A stretch of 26,817 nucleotides of DNA, from NCBI GenBank assembly GCA_022705125.1, contig JAKJFB010000002.1, positions 5,106 to 31,922 of the forward strand. The letters run 5' to 3'. Below, one piece after another: positions 1-6,945 of the stretch. Within the stretch, counting starts at the first letter, position 1, and each line of letters begins with the position of its first letter. Source of the stretch: Pseudomonadota bacterium (GTDB taxonomy: Bacteria > Pseudomonadota > Gammaproteobacteria > Pseudomonadales > UBA5518). The notes below the pieces were generated by a model that saw only the letters and a program-made list of their open reading frames with translations, ran no database searches and was not told where the DNA came from. The position numbers and the translations under genes are program-made.

Positions 1-180
1 ATCGAGGGGCGCGCGCGCGCCGAGGGCATCGACCGCCTGTTCGTGCTGACCACGCGCACCGCGCACTGGTTCGTCGAGCGCGGCTTCCGTCCCGCGGAGC
101 TCGCCGAACTGCCCGAGAAGCGCCGCGAGCTCTACAACTACCAGCGCAACTCGCTGGTGCTCATCAAGGATCTGTCCTGA
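1..180 (+). CDS. argA: Amino-acid N-acetyltransferase (N-acetylglutamate synthase), C-terminal fragment
   Basis: The first step of arginine synthesis: acetylation of glutamate by acetyl-CoA in the cytoplasm. Only the last 59 residues are present, because the gene runs off the left edge; the frame is open from base 1 and stops with TGA at 178-180. The fragment contains [16 protein letters not shown] and [11 protein letters not shown], which closely resemble the end of the GNAT domain of Escherichia coli ArgA. Bases 131-170, coding for [12 protein letters not shown], are repeated exactly at 1981-2020. The present gene therefore ends in Asp-Leu-Ser-stop, while the displaced end downstream reads Asp-Leu-Ala-stop. 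The enzyme should still work, since only the final residue differs. Confidence 0.93.
   Translation: MEGRARAEGIDRLFVLTTRTAHWFVERGFRPAELAELPEKRRELYNYQRNSLVLIKDLS
131..170 (+). repeat. Left 40-bp direct repeat (att-like) in argA 3' end
   Basis: Forty bases identical to 1981-2020. The match starts abruptly at 131: the preceding ten bases differ between copies. After 170 there is one mismatch, three more matching bases, then divergence. It lies inside the coding end of argA, as attL/attR repeats of integrated elements often lie in a gene's 3' end. Confidence 0.9.
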
Positions 181-199
181 TCCTCCCGCCAGTGCCACG

Positions 200-222
200 C
201 GGACTGTCCCGGGGTCAGTCCG
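200..222 (+). terminator. Hairpin downstream of the argA stop
   Basis: A seven-base-pair stem, CGGACTG at 200-206 pairing with CAGTCCG at 216-222, with a nine-base loop. It lies 20 bases after the argA stop and has no following U-tract, so it is at best a weak or Rho-assisted terminator or an RNA-stabilising hairpin. It includes the sequence CACGCGGAC, which also occurs at a similar distance after the downstream argA end. Confidence 0.4.
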
Positions 223-257
223 GTAAGCGGCGCAGTTCTGGCGCCTATTCGGCAAAC

Positions 258-273
258 TTTCCCGATCGGGAAA
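258..273 (+). promoter_or_regulatory. hipBA operator 1 (palindrome)
   Basis: Perfect 16-bp palindrome TTTCCCGATCGGGAAA centred at 265.5. It is the first of three near-identical palindromes upstream of hipB and the most likely HipB binding site by analogy with HipB operators of other hipBA loci, which are also inverted repeats upstream of hipB. Confidence 0.75.
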
Positions 274-308
274 TATATAGCCGATCCTTGACCTGACCGC
301 CCGCAAAA

Positions 309-322
309 TTCCCGATCGGGAA
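309..322 (+). promoter_or_regulatory. hipBA operator 2 (palindrome)
   Basis: Perfect 14-bp palindrome TTCCCGATCGGGAA centred at 315.5, exactly 50 bp from operator 1. It shares the run CCCGATCGGGAAATAT with operator 1. Confidence 0.75.
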
Positions 323-352
323 ATATTGCTCGCACTGACACCAGTTGTGGCT

Positions 353-358
353 GATAAT
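353..358 (+). promoter_or_regulatory. Candidate -10 box of hipBA
   Basis: GATAAT matches five of six consensus sigma-70 -10 bases. It would place transcription start at about 365, inside operator 3 and about 20 bases before the hipB start, so HipB binding there would block the promoter. No good -35 hexamer lies at the right distance. Confidence 0.4.
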
Positions 359-374
359 TTCCCGAACGGGAAAT
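357..374 (+). promoter_or_regulatory. hipBA operator 3 (imperfect palindrome)
   Basis: ATTTCCCGAACGGGAAAT centred at 365.5, again exactly 50 bp from its neighbour. The arms are perfect and only the central two bases (AA) break the symmetry. It lies between the candidate -10 box and the hipB start codon at 385. Confidence 0.75.
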
Positions 375-384
375 CGTAAAGGCC

Positions 385-645
385 ATGACAACCATTCGAT
401 CACCTCGACAACTCGGCGATGCACTTCGTGCCGCTCGCAAGCAGCTCGGGCTGACACAGCCCCAGTTGGCTCTGGCGGCAGGGGTTGGCGTGCGTTTCAT
501 CGTCGACCTCGAGGCAGGCAAACCCACCTTGCGACTGCAAAACGTGCTGCGGGTCATTGATGCGCTGGGTGGTGAGATCCAGTTGCGCGACTTGCCATCT
601 GTCGTGGCCGACGATCAACGGGAAGGTGGTGACCATGGCGCATGA
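385..645 (+). CDS. hipB: HipB-like antitoxin, Xre/HTH_3 repressor
   Basis: An 86-residue protein that should neutralise the HipA kinase and repress its own operon. Residues about 5-60 form a helix-turn-helix of the Xre type: RQLGDALRAARKQLGLTQ followed by a recognition-helix stretch around GVGVRFIVDLEAGKPT. The short tail after residue 68 is acidic. The size fits known HipB antitoxins. It overlaps hipA by 11 bases, the usual toxin-antitoxin arrangement implying translational coupling. Three palindromes sit just upstream at 258-374 and are the probable operators. GC content is visibly lower than in the flanking argA and ilvD genes, which suggests transfer. DNA binding and pairing with HipA are inferred from family and context. 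Confidence 0.9.
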   Translation: MTTIRSPRQLGDALRAARKQLGLTQPQLALAAGVGVRFIVDLEAGKPTLRLQNVLRVIDALGGEIQLRDLPSVVADDQREGGDHGA

Positions 646-1930
646 GCTGGACGTCTGGCTTTTCGCCGATCGTGTCGGCACGCTGGCGCTGGTCGATGGC
701 CGACTGGATTTTTGCTATGCGTCCGGCTGGCTGTCGCGTCCAGACGCCGTTGCCTTGTCCGCCTCGCTACCCTTGCAAGCGGAGCCGTTCGACGATCGCA
801 AGGCGCGCCCCTTCTTTGCCGGTCTGTTGCCGGAGGGGCAGATGCGCCGCCTGATTGCGCAGCAGTTCCAGGTTTCTGGCCAGAACGATTTTGCGCTGCT
901 GGAGCACATCGGCGGCGAATGCGCCGGGGCCGTGACGTTTCTCGAACCGGGGCAGGCTTTGCCTGTGTCAACCCGCAACGATGACGTCCAGTGGCTGAGT
1001 GACGAGGAAGTCGTTGCCATCCTGGATGAATTGCCACGCCGCCCCATGCTGGCGGGCAAAGACGGCTTGCGACTTTCTTTGGCTGGCGCCCAAGACAAAC
1101 TACCGGTGGTGTTCGATGGTGCCCGCATCGGCCTGCCCCTCAACGGCACGCCCAGCTCCCACATCCTGAAGCCCGCCATTCAGGCTGTTGAAGACAGCGT
1201 GATCAACGAAGGGTTCTGCATGGCACTGGCTGATGCCATGCAGCTCAAACCGGCAAAGTCAAAGGTTCATCGTGTGTTGGCTCGCTCGTTCCTGCTGGTC
1301 GAGCGCTACGACCGGCCTATCGATGCTCAGGGGCACTGGCAACGCCTGCATCAAGAGGATTTCTGCCAGGCACTTGGCGTGGTCCCGGAGATGAAATACC
1401 AGAACGAAGGTGGACCCGATCTTGCGCGATGCTTTGATCTGGTGCGCCGGGCAACGCGCCCGAATGCACCGCAGATTCTGCGCCTGCTCGACTACGTGAT
1501 CTTCAATGCACTGATCGGCAATCATGATGCACACGCCAAGAATTTCTCGCTGCTGTACTCTGGCAAGAGCCCCGTTTTGGCACCGTTCTACGACACGCTA
1601 TCGACGGCGGTATATCCAACACTGACGCCGAAGATGGCCATGAAGATCGGCAGCAAATACAAGTTCAGCGAAGTCCGGGCGCGGCACTGGGAGCAGTTTG
1701 CAGAAAGCGTCGGTCTCACGAAGGCGCAAGCCAGGAGGCGCATCCTGGAACTGGCAAAGTCACTGCCAACCACCGCCCGCAAGCTGCAGTCTGACCCCGG
1801 ACGCGGTTTCGCCGGCAATGCCCTGGTCGAGCGAATCAATGCCTTGATCGAACAACGCTGCGCCCTCACGATTCGGCGGCTGACCGATCCCGCCGCCGAA
1901 AAAGAAGCGGACGCCAATCCGTCTGCCTGA
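635..1930 (+). CDS. hipA: HipA-like serine/threonine kinase toxin
   Basis: A 431-residue HipA-family kinase; E. coli HipA, of similar length, phosphorylates glutamyl-tRNA synthetase and induces dormancy. The ATG at 635 is chosen because it follows GGAAGG and overlaps the end of hipB. The N-terminal HipA domain covers about residues 4-100. The family signature RLSLAGAQDK (145-154) carries Ser148 at the place of the autophosphorylated serine of E. coli HipA. HILKP (176-180) supplies the ATP-contacting lysine. GNHDAHAKN (295-303) has the catalytic aspartate at 298, and FYDTLS (318-323) the metal-binding aspartate at 320. All key residues are present, so it is probably active. The target here is unknown, since HipA homologues differ in substrate. 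Confidence 0.92.
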   Translation: MAHELDVWLFADRVGTLALVDGRLDFCYASGWLSRPDAVALSASLPLQAEPFDDRKARPFFAGLLPEGQMRRLIAQQFQVSGQNDFALLEHIGGECAGAVTFLEPGQALPVSTRNDDVQWLSDEEVVAILDELPRRPMLAGKDGLRLSLAGAQDKLPVVFDGARIGLPLNGTPSSHILKPAIQAVEDSVINEGFCMALADAMQLKPAKSKVHRVLARSFLLVERYDRPIDAQGHWQRLHQEDFCQALGVVPEMKYQNEGGPDLARCFDLVRRATRPNAPQILRLLDYVIFNALIGNHDAHAKNFSLLYSGKSPVLAPFYDTLSTAVYPTLTPKMAMKIGSKYKFSEVRARHWEQFAESVGLTKAQARRRILELAKSLPTTARKLQSDPGRGFAGNALVERINALIEQRCALTIRRLTDPAAEKEADANPSA

Positions 1931-1944
1931 ATCACCATACGTTC

Positions 1945-1980
1945 CCTGCAACCAGCCTGGCAGAAGAACCTGCTTGCAGG
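1945..1980 (+). repeat. 7-bp inverted repeat abutting the right direct repeat
   Basis: CCTGCAA (1945-1951) and TTGCAGG (1974-1980) form an inverted repeat around a 22-base spacer, between the hipA stop and the right 40-bp repeat. It ends exactly where the repeat begins. It could be a hipBA terminator stem or a recombinase arm site; no U-tract follows. Confidence 0.45.
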
Positions 1981-2020
1981 TCTACAACTACCAGCGCAAC
2001 TCGCTGGTGCTCATCAAGGA
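1981..2020 (+). repeat. Right 40-bp direct repeat (att-like)
   Basis: Exact copy of 131-170. Together the two repeats bracket an 1,850-bp unit (131-1980) that holds only hipBA and its control region. Confidence 0.9.
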
Positions 2021-2030
2021 CCTGGCGTAG
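1981..2030 (+). pseudogene. Displaced 3' end of argA
   Basis: In the argA frame these bases encode [15 protein letters not shown] followed by TAG at 2028-2030. This is a second argA terminus, without a start and separated from the gene by hipBA. The simplest reading is that this was the native end of argA before the module inserted, and that the incoming copy at 131-180 restored the reading frame. The TAG stop lies inside the inverted repeat at 2025-2075, as other stop codons in this window lie in inverted repeats, which supports it being native. Confidence 0.75.
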
Positions 2031-2075
2031 GTCCGCATACACGCGGACATTGTCCGGCTGAAACCGGACCTACGC
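2025..2075 (+). repeat. Nested inverted repeat (REP-like) after the old argA end
   Basis: An 11-bp perfect inverted repeat, GCGTAGGTCCG (2025-2035) and CGGACCTACGC (2065-2075), encloses further GCGGAC/GTCCG units at 2043-2057, so the sequence can fold as one long stem or as two hairpins (2031-2048 and 2052-2069). It resembles repetitive extragenic palindromes with a GTAGGTC core. A related core appears at 4018-4041. It probably terminates or stabilises the argA transcript. Confidence 0.6.
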
Positions 2076-2178
2076 TCCGCGGTATTCATCCGGGTGGGAG
2101 AAAGCGTGCCAAGGGCATAAAATGATGCGCCGCGCCGCAGCCTGCGGCCGCCGAATCACCCGCGTGCAGGACACCACC

Positions 2179-4023
2179 ATGCCGAAGTACCGCTCGAAGA
2201 CCACCACCGAAGGCCGCAACATGGCTGGCGCGCGCTCGCTGTGGCGCGCCACGGGCATGAAAGACGAGGACTTCTCCAAGCCGATCATCGCGGTGGCGAA
2301 CTCGTTCACGCAGTTCGTGCCGGGCCACGTGCACCTGAAGGACATGGGCCAGCTGGTGGCGCGCGAGATCGAGAAGGCCGGCGGCGTGGCCAAGGAATTC
2401 AACACCATCGCGGTCGATGACGGCATCGCGATGGGCCACGACGGCATGCTCTACAGCCTGCCCTCGCGCGACATCATCGCCGACTCGGTCGAGTACATGG
2501 TGAACGCCCACTGCGCCGACGCGCTGGTGTGCATCTCCAACTGCGACAAGATCACGCCCGGCATGCTGATGGCGGCGCTGCGGCTCAACATCCCGGTGGT
2601 GTTCGTCTCGGGCGGCCCGATGGAGGCCGGCAAGACCAAGCTCTCCGAGCACAAGCTCGACCTGGTAGACGCGATGGTGATCGCGGTCGACGACGCGGCC
2701 GCCGACGAGACCGTCGCCGAGTACGAGCGCTCGGCCTGCCCGACCTGCGGCTCCTGCTCGGGCATGTTCACCGCGAACTCGATGAACTGTCTGACCGAGG
2801 CGCTCGGGCTCTCGCTGCCCGGCAACGGCAGCACGCTCGCCACGCACGCCGATCGCGAGCGGCTGTTCCTGGAAGCCGGCCGACTGGTCGTGGCGCTGGC
2901 GAAGCGCTGGTACGGGCAGGACGACGCCTCGGCGCTGCCGCGCTCGATCGCGAGCTTCCGGGCCTTCGAGAACGCGATGACGCTGGACATCGCGATGGGC
3001 GGCTCGACCAACACCATCCTGCACCTGCTGGCCGCCGCGCGCGAGGCCGAGGTGGACTTCACGATGGCCGACATCGACCGCCTCTCGCGCCGCGTGCCGC
3101 AGCTGTGCAAGGTGGCGCCGAGCACGCCGAAGTACCACATGGAAGATGTGCACCGCGCCGGCGGCATCATGTCGATCCTGGGCGAACTGGAGCGCGCCGG
3201 GCTGCTGCACGCCGATGTGCCCACCGTGCACAGCAAGACGCTGCACGAGGCGCTGGAGCGCTGGGACGTGGTGCGCACGCAGGATGCGACCGTGCACGAA
3301 TTCTTCCGCGCCGGCCCGGCCGGGATCCCGACGCAGACCGCCTTCAGCCAGTCCACGCGCTGGGACACGCTGGACCTCGACCGCGCCGAAGGCTGCATCC
3401 GCAACGCGGAGCACGCCTACGCGCAGGAAGGCGGGCTCGCGGTGCTCCACGGCAACATCGCGCGCGACGGCTGCGTGGTGAAAACCGCCGGCGTCGATGA
3501 ATCGATCTGGGTCTTCGAGGGGCCGGCGCACATCTGCGAGAGCCAGGACGAGGCGGTCGAGCACATCCTGCACGGCCTGGTGAAGGAAGGCGACGTGGTG
3601 ATCGTGCGCTACGAGGGCCCGCGCGGCGGCCCGGGCATGCAGGAAATGCTGTACCCCACCAGCTACCTGAAGTCCAAAGGTCTCGGCAAGGCCTGCGCGC
3701 TGCTGACCGACGGGCGCTTCTCGGGCGGCACCTCGGGGCTGTCGATCGGGCACGTCTCGCCGGAGGCGGCCGCGGGCGGCGCGATCGCGCTGATCGAGAA
3801 CGGCGACCGCATCCGCATCGACATCCCGGGGCGCACCATCGAGGCGCTGGTGAGCGACGAGGAACTCGCGCGCCGGCGCGCGGCGATGGAGGCCAAGGGC
3901 GCTGCCGCGTGGAAGCCCGCCAGGGCACGGCCGCGCAAGGTCTCGGCGGCGCTGCGCGCCTACGCGATGCTCTGCACCAGCGCGGACAAGGGCGCGGTGC
4001 GCGATCTCGACAAGATCCTGTAG
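2179..4023 (+). CDS. ilvD: Dihydroxy-acid dehydratase
   Basis: Converts 2,3-dihydroxy-3-methylvalerate and 2,3-dihydroxyisovalerate to the 2-oxo acids in isoleucine and valine synthesis. The 614-residue product is close to E. coli IlvD (616). The start at 2179 ([17 protein letters not shown]) matches the E. coli start; the open frame reaches back to 2122, but the extra 19 residues have no counterpart. AGGA lies about seven bases upstream. Iron-sulfur cysteines are visible in SNCDKITPG (Cys122, with the Mg-site Lys124) and CPTCGSC (187-193). DGRFSGGT and GHVSPEAA are further signatures. Possible -10 sequences (ATAAAAT around 2117-2123) lie upstream, but I see no clear -35. It converges on the TPR gene through a shared palindrome. 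ilvA, acting earlier in the isoleucine branch, is also in the window. Confidence 0.97.
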   Translation: MPKYRSKTTTEGRNMAGARSLWRATGMKDEDFSKPIIAVANSFTQFVPGHVHLKDMGQLVAREIEKAGGVAKEFNTIAVDDGIAMGHDGMLYSLPSRDIIADSVEYMVNAHCADALVCISNCDKITPGMLMAALRLNIPVVFVSGGPMEAGKTKLSEHKLDLVDAMVIAVDDAAADETVAEYERSACPTCGSCSGMFTANSMNCLTEALGLSLPGNGSTLATHADRERLFLEAGRLVVALAKRWYGQDDASALPRSIASFRAFENAMTLDIAMGGSTNTILHLLAAAREAEVDFTMADIDRLSRRVPQLCKVAPSTPKYHMEDVHRAGGIMSILGELERAGLLHADVPTVHSKTLHEALERWDVVRTQDATVHEFFRAGPAGIPTQTAFSQSTRWDTLDLDRAEGCIRNAEHAYAQEGGLAVLHGNIARDGCVVKTAGVDESIWVFEGPAHICESQDEAVEHILHGLVKEGDVVIVRYEGPRGGPGMQEMLYPTSYLKSKGLGKACALLTDGRFSGGTSGLSIGHVSPEAAAGGAIALIENGDRIRIDIPGRTIEALVSDEELARRRAAMEAKGAAAWKPARARPRKVSAALRAYAMLCTSADKGAVRDLDKIL

Positions 4024-4041
4024 GTCGGGCCCGACCTACAG
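4018..4041. terminator. Perfect 24-bp palindrome at the ilvD / TPR convergent junction
   Basis: The 12-base arm CTGTAGGTCGGG (4018-4029) is followed directly by its exact reverse complement (4030-4041). It contains the last codon and TAG stop of ilvD and, on the other strand, the last codon and TAG stop of the TPR gene. Both transcripts would end in the same hairpin. There is no U-tract on either side. Confidence 0.65.
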
Positions 4042-5391
4042 TTCCTGCGCCAGCTGCGCGGCGCGGGCAATCTCGGTCTGGAGGAAGTGCAGCCACTGCG
4101 TGGCCACTTGCTCCGAGCGCGGGTCGTGCCCGGCCTCGGTGAAGGCCGCGCGCGCTTCGTCGTAGCGCCCGAGGTTGTACAGCGCCATGCCGAGCACCAC
4201 CTGCGTGTGATCGGGGCGGCGCCCGCCGCCCATCGCCAGGGCCTTGCGCGCGGCCTCGACGGCCTGTTCGCTGGCGTCCTCGTCGAGCTGCAGGTTCGCC
4301 AGCCGCGCCCACATTTCCGCATCGCCCGCCAGCGCCGCCGCGCGCTCGAGGTACACGATGGCCCGGCGGTTCTCGCGCGCCTGGCGCAGCGCGATGCCGA
4401 TCAACTCCAGGTTCTTCGCGCCGGCCTCGACCTTCCCGGCCTCCATGCCCTGTTCCAGCACGCGCGCGGCCTTCCACGGCATATCGGCGCCGAGGTACAG
4501 ATAGGCCATGTTCACCAGCTCGCGTTCCTCGCCCAGCCAGCCGGCGAGGTAGGCCACCTCCATCGCGGCGAGTTGGCGCGGCTCGTCCTTCAACTCGCCA
4601 TGGATTGCCGAGAGCTGCACGAAGTAGTCCTTCCTCGGCCACTGTCGCGCCAGCGCCTCCAGCACCGAGGCCGTGCGCCGCAGGTCACCTTTGTCGTAGC
4701 TGACCATGCGCGCGAGCAGATACCAGTTCTCCTTCGGCGCCATCCCGCGCCGGCGCGCCTCCGCCATGCCCTTGTCGATGTTCCCGAGCGCGCGGTCGTA
4801 CTCCCCGATCTGGTAGTTGGTCTGCGCCAGCAGCATCCAGGCCTCGGGCGCCGGCTCCTCGGCGATCCTGAACCACGACTCCAGCATCGCGGCGGCACGC
4901 TTCCAGTCCGCGGTGGCCACGTAGAGCTGCGCCAGGCTGTAGCGCGTGCCGGTCTCCATCGCCCCGGGCAGGCCGGGCTGCGCCAGCACTTTCTCGTAGG
5001 CGCGGATCGCCTCGGGGTGTTTCTGCTGCGAGTAGTAGATGTAGGCGTAGAAGTTGTGGACGTTGGCGAGTTCGTAGCTGTTCAGCGCGCGCTTGCCGGA
5101 AAACCCGGCCTGCAGCGCCGCGAGCAGGCGCTCGGCGGTGGCGAAATCCCCGGCCTCGGCGGCCTTCTGCACGTCCGCGAGCTTCGCGTGGACCTCGTTG
5201 CGCAGCGTCGGCGTGCGCCGCGTCTCCTGCGCTTGCCCCGCCCGCGCATCCTCGGCGCGGGCGCTGGACGCGCCCGGCCATCCCGCCGGCGCGAGCAGGG
5301 CCGGCAATGCGAGGAGCGCGGCGGCAACGCCCAGCCGGCTCAGGCCGCGGCGTATCGCCCCGCGTTGCCGGCCCTGCAGCGCCCCGTTCAT
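4036..5391 (-). CDS. Tetratricopeptide repeat protein of the TonB2 cluster
   Basis: A 451-residue exported protein. An N-terminal signal sequence (basic residues to about 19, hydrophobic stretch about 20-36, likely cleavage near ARA at 44-46) precedes a long alpha-helical body with TPR-like repeats: YAYIYYSQQKHPEAIRAYEKVL, the segment around MLLAQTNYQIGEYDRALG, and VVLGMALYNLGRYDEARAAFTEAG. It is the last gene of the minus-strand run and overlaps tonB by four bases (ATGA). TPR genes commonly end TtpC-type TonB clusters, so a periplasmic scaffold role for the TonB complex is a reasonable inference, but no partner can be read from the sequence. Its stop codon lies in the palindrome shared with ilvD. 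Confidence 0.85.
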   Translation of the reverse strand: MNGALQGRQRGAIRRGLSRLGVAAALLALPALLAPAGWPGASSARAEDARAGQAQETRRTPTLRNEVHAKLADVQKAAEAGDFATAERLLAALQAGFSGKRALNSYELANVHNFYAYIYYSQQKHPEAIRAYEKVLAQPGLPGAMETGTRYSLAQLYVATADWKRAAAMLESWFRIAEEPAPEAWMLLAQTNYQIGEYDRALGNIDKGMAEARRRGMAPKENWYLLARMVSYDKGDLRRTASVLEALARQWPRKDYFVQLSAIHGELKDEPRQLAAMEVAYLAGWLGEERELVNMAYLYLGADMPWKAARVLEQGMEAGKVEAGAKNLELIGIALRQARENRRAIVYLERAAALAGDAEMWARLANLQLDEDASEQAVEAARKALAMGGGRRPDHTQVVLGMALYNLGRYDEARAAFTEAGHDPRSEQVATQWLHFLQTEIARAAQLAQEL

Positions 5392-5993
5392 TCGTCGAGC
5401 TCGTAGAGGAACTCGTTGCGCACGCCGGAGACCTCCACCGGCTGGCCGTCGACGACGCGCGGCCGGTACTTGAACCTCAGCGCCGCCTTCACCGAGCTCT
5501 CCTCGAACACGCCCGGCGGCGAGCAGTCCACGGGCACCGGATCACGGGTGGCGCCGCTGGTGGTGACCGTGTATTCGACGATGCAATGACCGGTGATGCC
5601 GCGCTCCTGGGCCCGGCGCGGGTAGACCGCGGCGATCTTCACGATCGGCAGGTACTCGCCGTCCGTCGCCACGGCGCCGGGCCCGGTGCCGATCTGCAGC
5701 TGCGGTGCGAGCGCTGCCGTCATGTCGGGCACGAGAGCGCCAGCAGCGGCGAAATCCTCGGGCAGCGCTGCGGCGGGCGGCGGGCGCTCGGGCTCCTCGA
5801 TCCGCTCGGGCAGACGCGCCACGAACCCCGACTCGATGCGCGCGTCGGGCATCGTGACATCCGCGATCCGGATCGGCGTGCTCTCCTCGAGGGCGCGTTC
5901 GCCGGTGGCGATCAGCGCGTGCATCAGCGCGAGCAGCGCGAGCGTGACCGCGCCGCCGAGCGCCGCCGCGAACAGGTAGCGCCACCGGTACAT
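5388..5993 (-). CDS. tonB: TonB-family energy transducer (TonB2 type)
   Basis: Transfers proton-motive energy from the inner-membrane ExbB/ExbD/TtpC complex to outer-membrane receptors. The start at 5993 (MYRWRYLFAAALGG) gives 201 residues. A longer frame exists, but its extra N-terminus is arginine-rich shadow sequence overlapping exbD. One transmembrane helix (about 7-27) anchors it. A short proline-bearing linker (EEPERPPPAAALPED) replaces the long Pro-Glu/Pro-Lys region of classical TonB. The C-terminal TonB domain (about 125-201) contains YPRRAQERGITG, Cys residues in GHC and VDC, and LRFKYRPRVVDGQPV. The small periplasmic part is typical of TonB2, which usually needs TtpC. Four bases separate it from exbD and four overlap the TPR gene. 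Confidence 0.92.
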   Translation of the reverse strand: MYRWRYLFAAALGGAVTLALLALMHALIATGERALEESTPIRIADVTMPDARIESGFVARLPERIEEPERPPPAAALPEDFAAAGALVPDMTAALAPQLQIGTGPGAVATDGEYLPIVKIAAVYPRRAQERGITGHCIVEYTVTTSGATRDPVPVDCSPPGVFEESSVKAALRFKYRPRVVDGQPVEVSGVRNEFLYELDE

Positions 5994-5997
5994 CACG

Positions 5998-6411
5998 CTA
6001 GTGCCGGCGCGTCGACAGCGACACGTCCGCGATGCCGGCCGCGCGCGCCGCGTCCAGCACCGCCGCCACCGCTTTCGCGCTGGAGCGCGCATCCGCCTGC
6101 ACCACCAGCCCGCCGTGCGGACTCGCGGCCAGCTGGCGCTCGATCTCGCGGCGCACCGCGCGCGGGTCGGCGCGGCGGCCCGCGATCCAGACCTGGTCGT
6201 CGGCCGACACCGCCACCAGGATCCGCGTGCTCTTCTTCTGCTGCGCGGTCACCGCCTCGGGCCGCTCGACCTCGATACCCGCCTCCTCGATGAACGAGGC
6301 GGTCACGATGAAGAAGATCAGCATGATGAACACCACGTCGAGCATCGGCGTGAGATCGATCTGCCCCGGCGCGGAACGCTCCTCGCGGCTGAACACCCGG
6401 TTGCGGCGCAT
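5998..6411 (-). CDS. exbD: ExbD/TolR-family biopolymer transporter
   Basis: Proton-channel subunit of the TonB motor; 137 residues. A basic cytoplasmic N-terminus is followed by one transmembrane helix in LTPMLDVVFIMLIFFIVTASF (about 20-40), with Asp25 as the conserved proton-carrying residue. The rest is a periplasmic ExbD domain (about 45-137) containing ILVAVSADDQVWIAG and LVVQADARSS. It lies nine bases after exbB and four before tonB on the minus strand, so co-translation is likely. The Asp and LTPMLDVV motif separate it confidently from other small membrane proteins. Confidence 0.95.
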   Translation of the reverse strand: MRRNRVFSREERSAPGQIDLTPMLDVVFIMLIFFIVTASFIEEAGIEVERPEAVTAQQKKSTRILVAVSADDQVWIAGRRADPRAVRREIERQLAASPHGGLVVQADARSSAKAVAAVLDAARAAGIADVSLSTRRH

Positions 6412-6420
6412 GGCGGCGGC

Positions 6421-6945
6421 TCAGTGGTCCGTGGTCAGGCGGTCTTCGGCGAGCAGCAGCTCGCGCGCCGCGACGCGCGTGACGTAGAGGTTGGCGAAGA
6501 CGCCGGAAATCGCGGCCACCATGCCCGCCATGGTCGGGATGGTCGCCCGCGAGACGCCCTCGGCCATCGATCGGGTATCGCCGCCGCTGACCGCCAGCAC
6601 GTGGAACACCGCCACCATGCCCGTCACGGTGCCCAGCAGCCCGAGCAGCGGGCACAGAGAGACACAGGCGCGGATCAGCGCGAGGTTGCGCCCGATGCTC
6701 CGCCCCAGGCGCGAGATCAGCGCGCGGCGCACCTGGCGGGCGTGCCACGAGCGGCGCTCGGGGCGCGACTCCCAGGCCGCGAGCATCGCCCTCACGTCCG
6801 CGGGCAGGCCGACGCGCAGGTACCATGCGCGCTCGAACACCAGCGTCCACATCACGAAGGTCAGCCCGGCAACCGCGTAGAGCACCGGGCCGCCGGCATC
6901 GACGAAGTCGAGGATGCCGCGCATCGCCTCCTGGAGCCCGGACAT
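6421..6945 (-). CDS. exbB: MotA/TolQ/ExbB proton channel family protein (short ExbB2)
   Basis: A 174-residue ExbB with three membrane segments: about 18-38 (GPVLYAVAGLTFVMWTLVF), about 92-118 with the family signature CPLLGLLGTVTGMVAVF, and about 134-155 (ATIPTMAGMVAAISGVFANLY). The start at 6945 is taken because its ATG overlaps the stop of ttpC; the longer open frame upstream lies inside ttpC. With ExbD it forms the proton channel that drives TonB. Its small size, with a reduced cytoplasmic part, fits ExbB2 of TtpC-type clusters rather than classical ExbB. Confidence 0.93.
   Translation of the reverse strand: MSGLQEAMRGILDFVDAGGPVLYAVAGLTFVMWTLVFERAWYLRVGLPADVRAMLAAWESRPERRSWHARQVRRALISRLGRSIGRNLALIRACVSLCPLLGLLGTVTGMVAVFHVLAVSGGDTRSMAEGVSRATIPTMAGMVAAISGVFANLYVTRVAARELLLAEDRLTTDH

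Noticed and set aside
258..374. CRISPR-like array from the regularly spaced palindromes
   Set aside because: Only three short units with 50-bp period, no cas genes, and spacers that contain promoter elements; an operator array explains them better.
131..2020. Transposon explanation for the hipBA module
   Set aside because: No transposase, no terminal inverted repeats at the borders, and a 40-bp repeat within coding sequence is far longer than a typical target-site duplication.
2086..3753. 555-codon open frame antisense to ilvD
   Set aside because: Long open antisense frames are expected in GC-rich coding sequence. The translation is a low-complexity Arg/Ala/His/Val-rich shadow, while the sense frame is a full-length IlvD.
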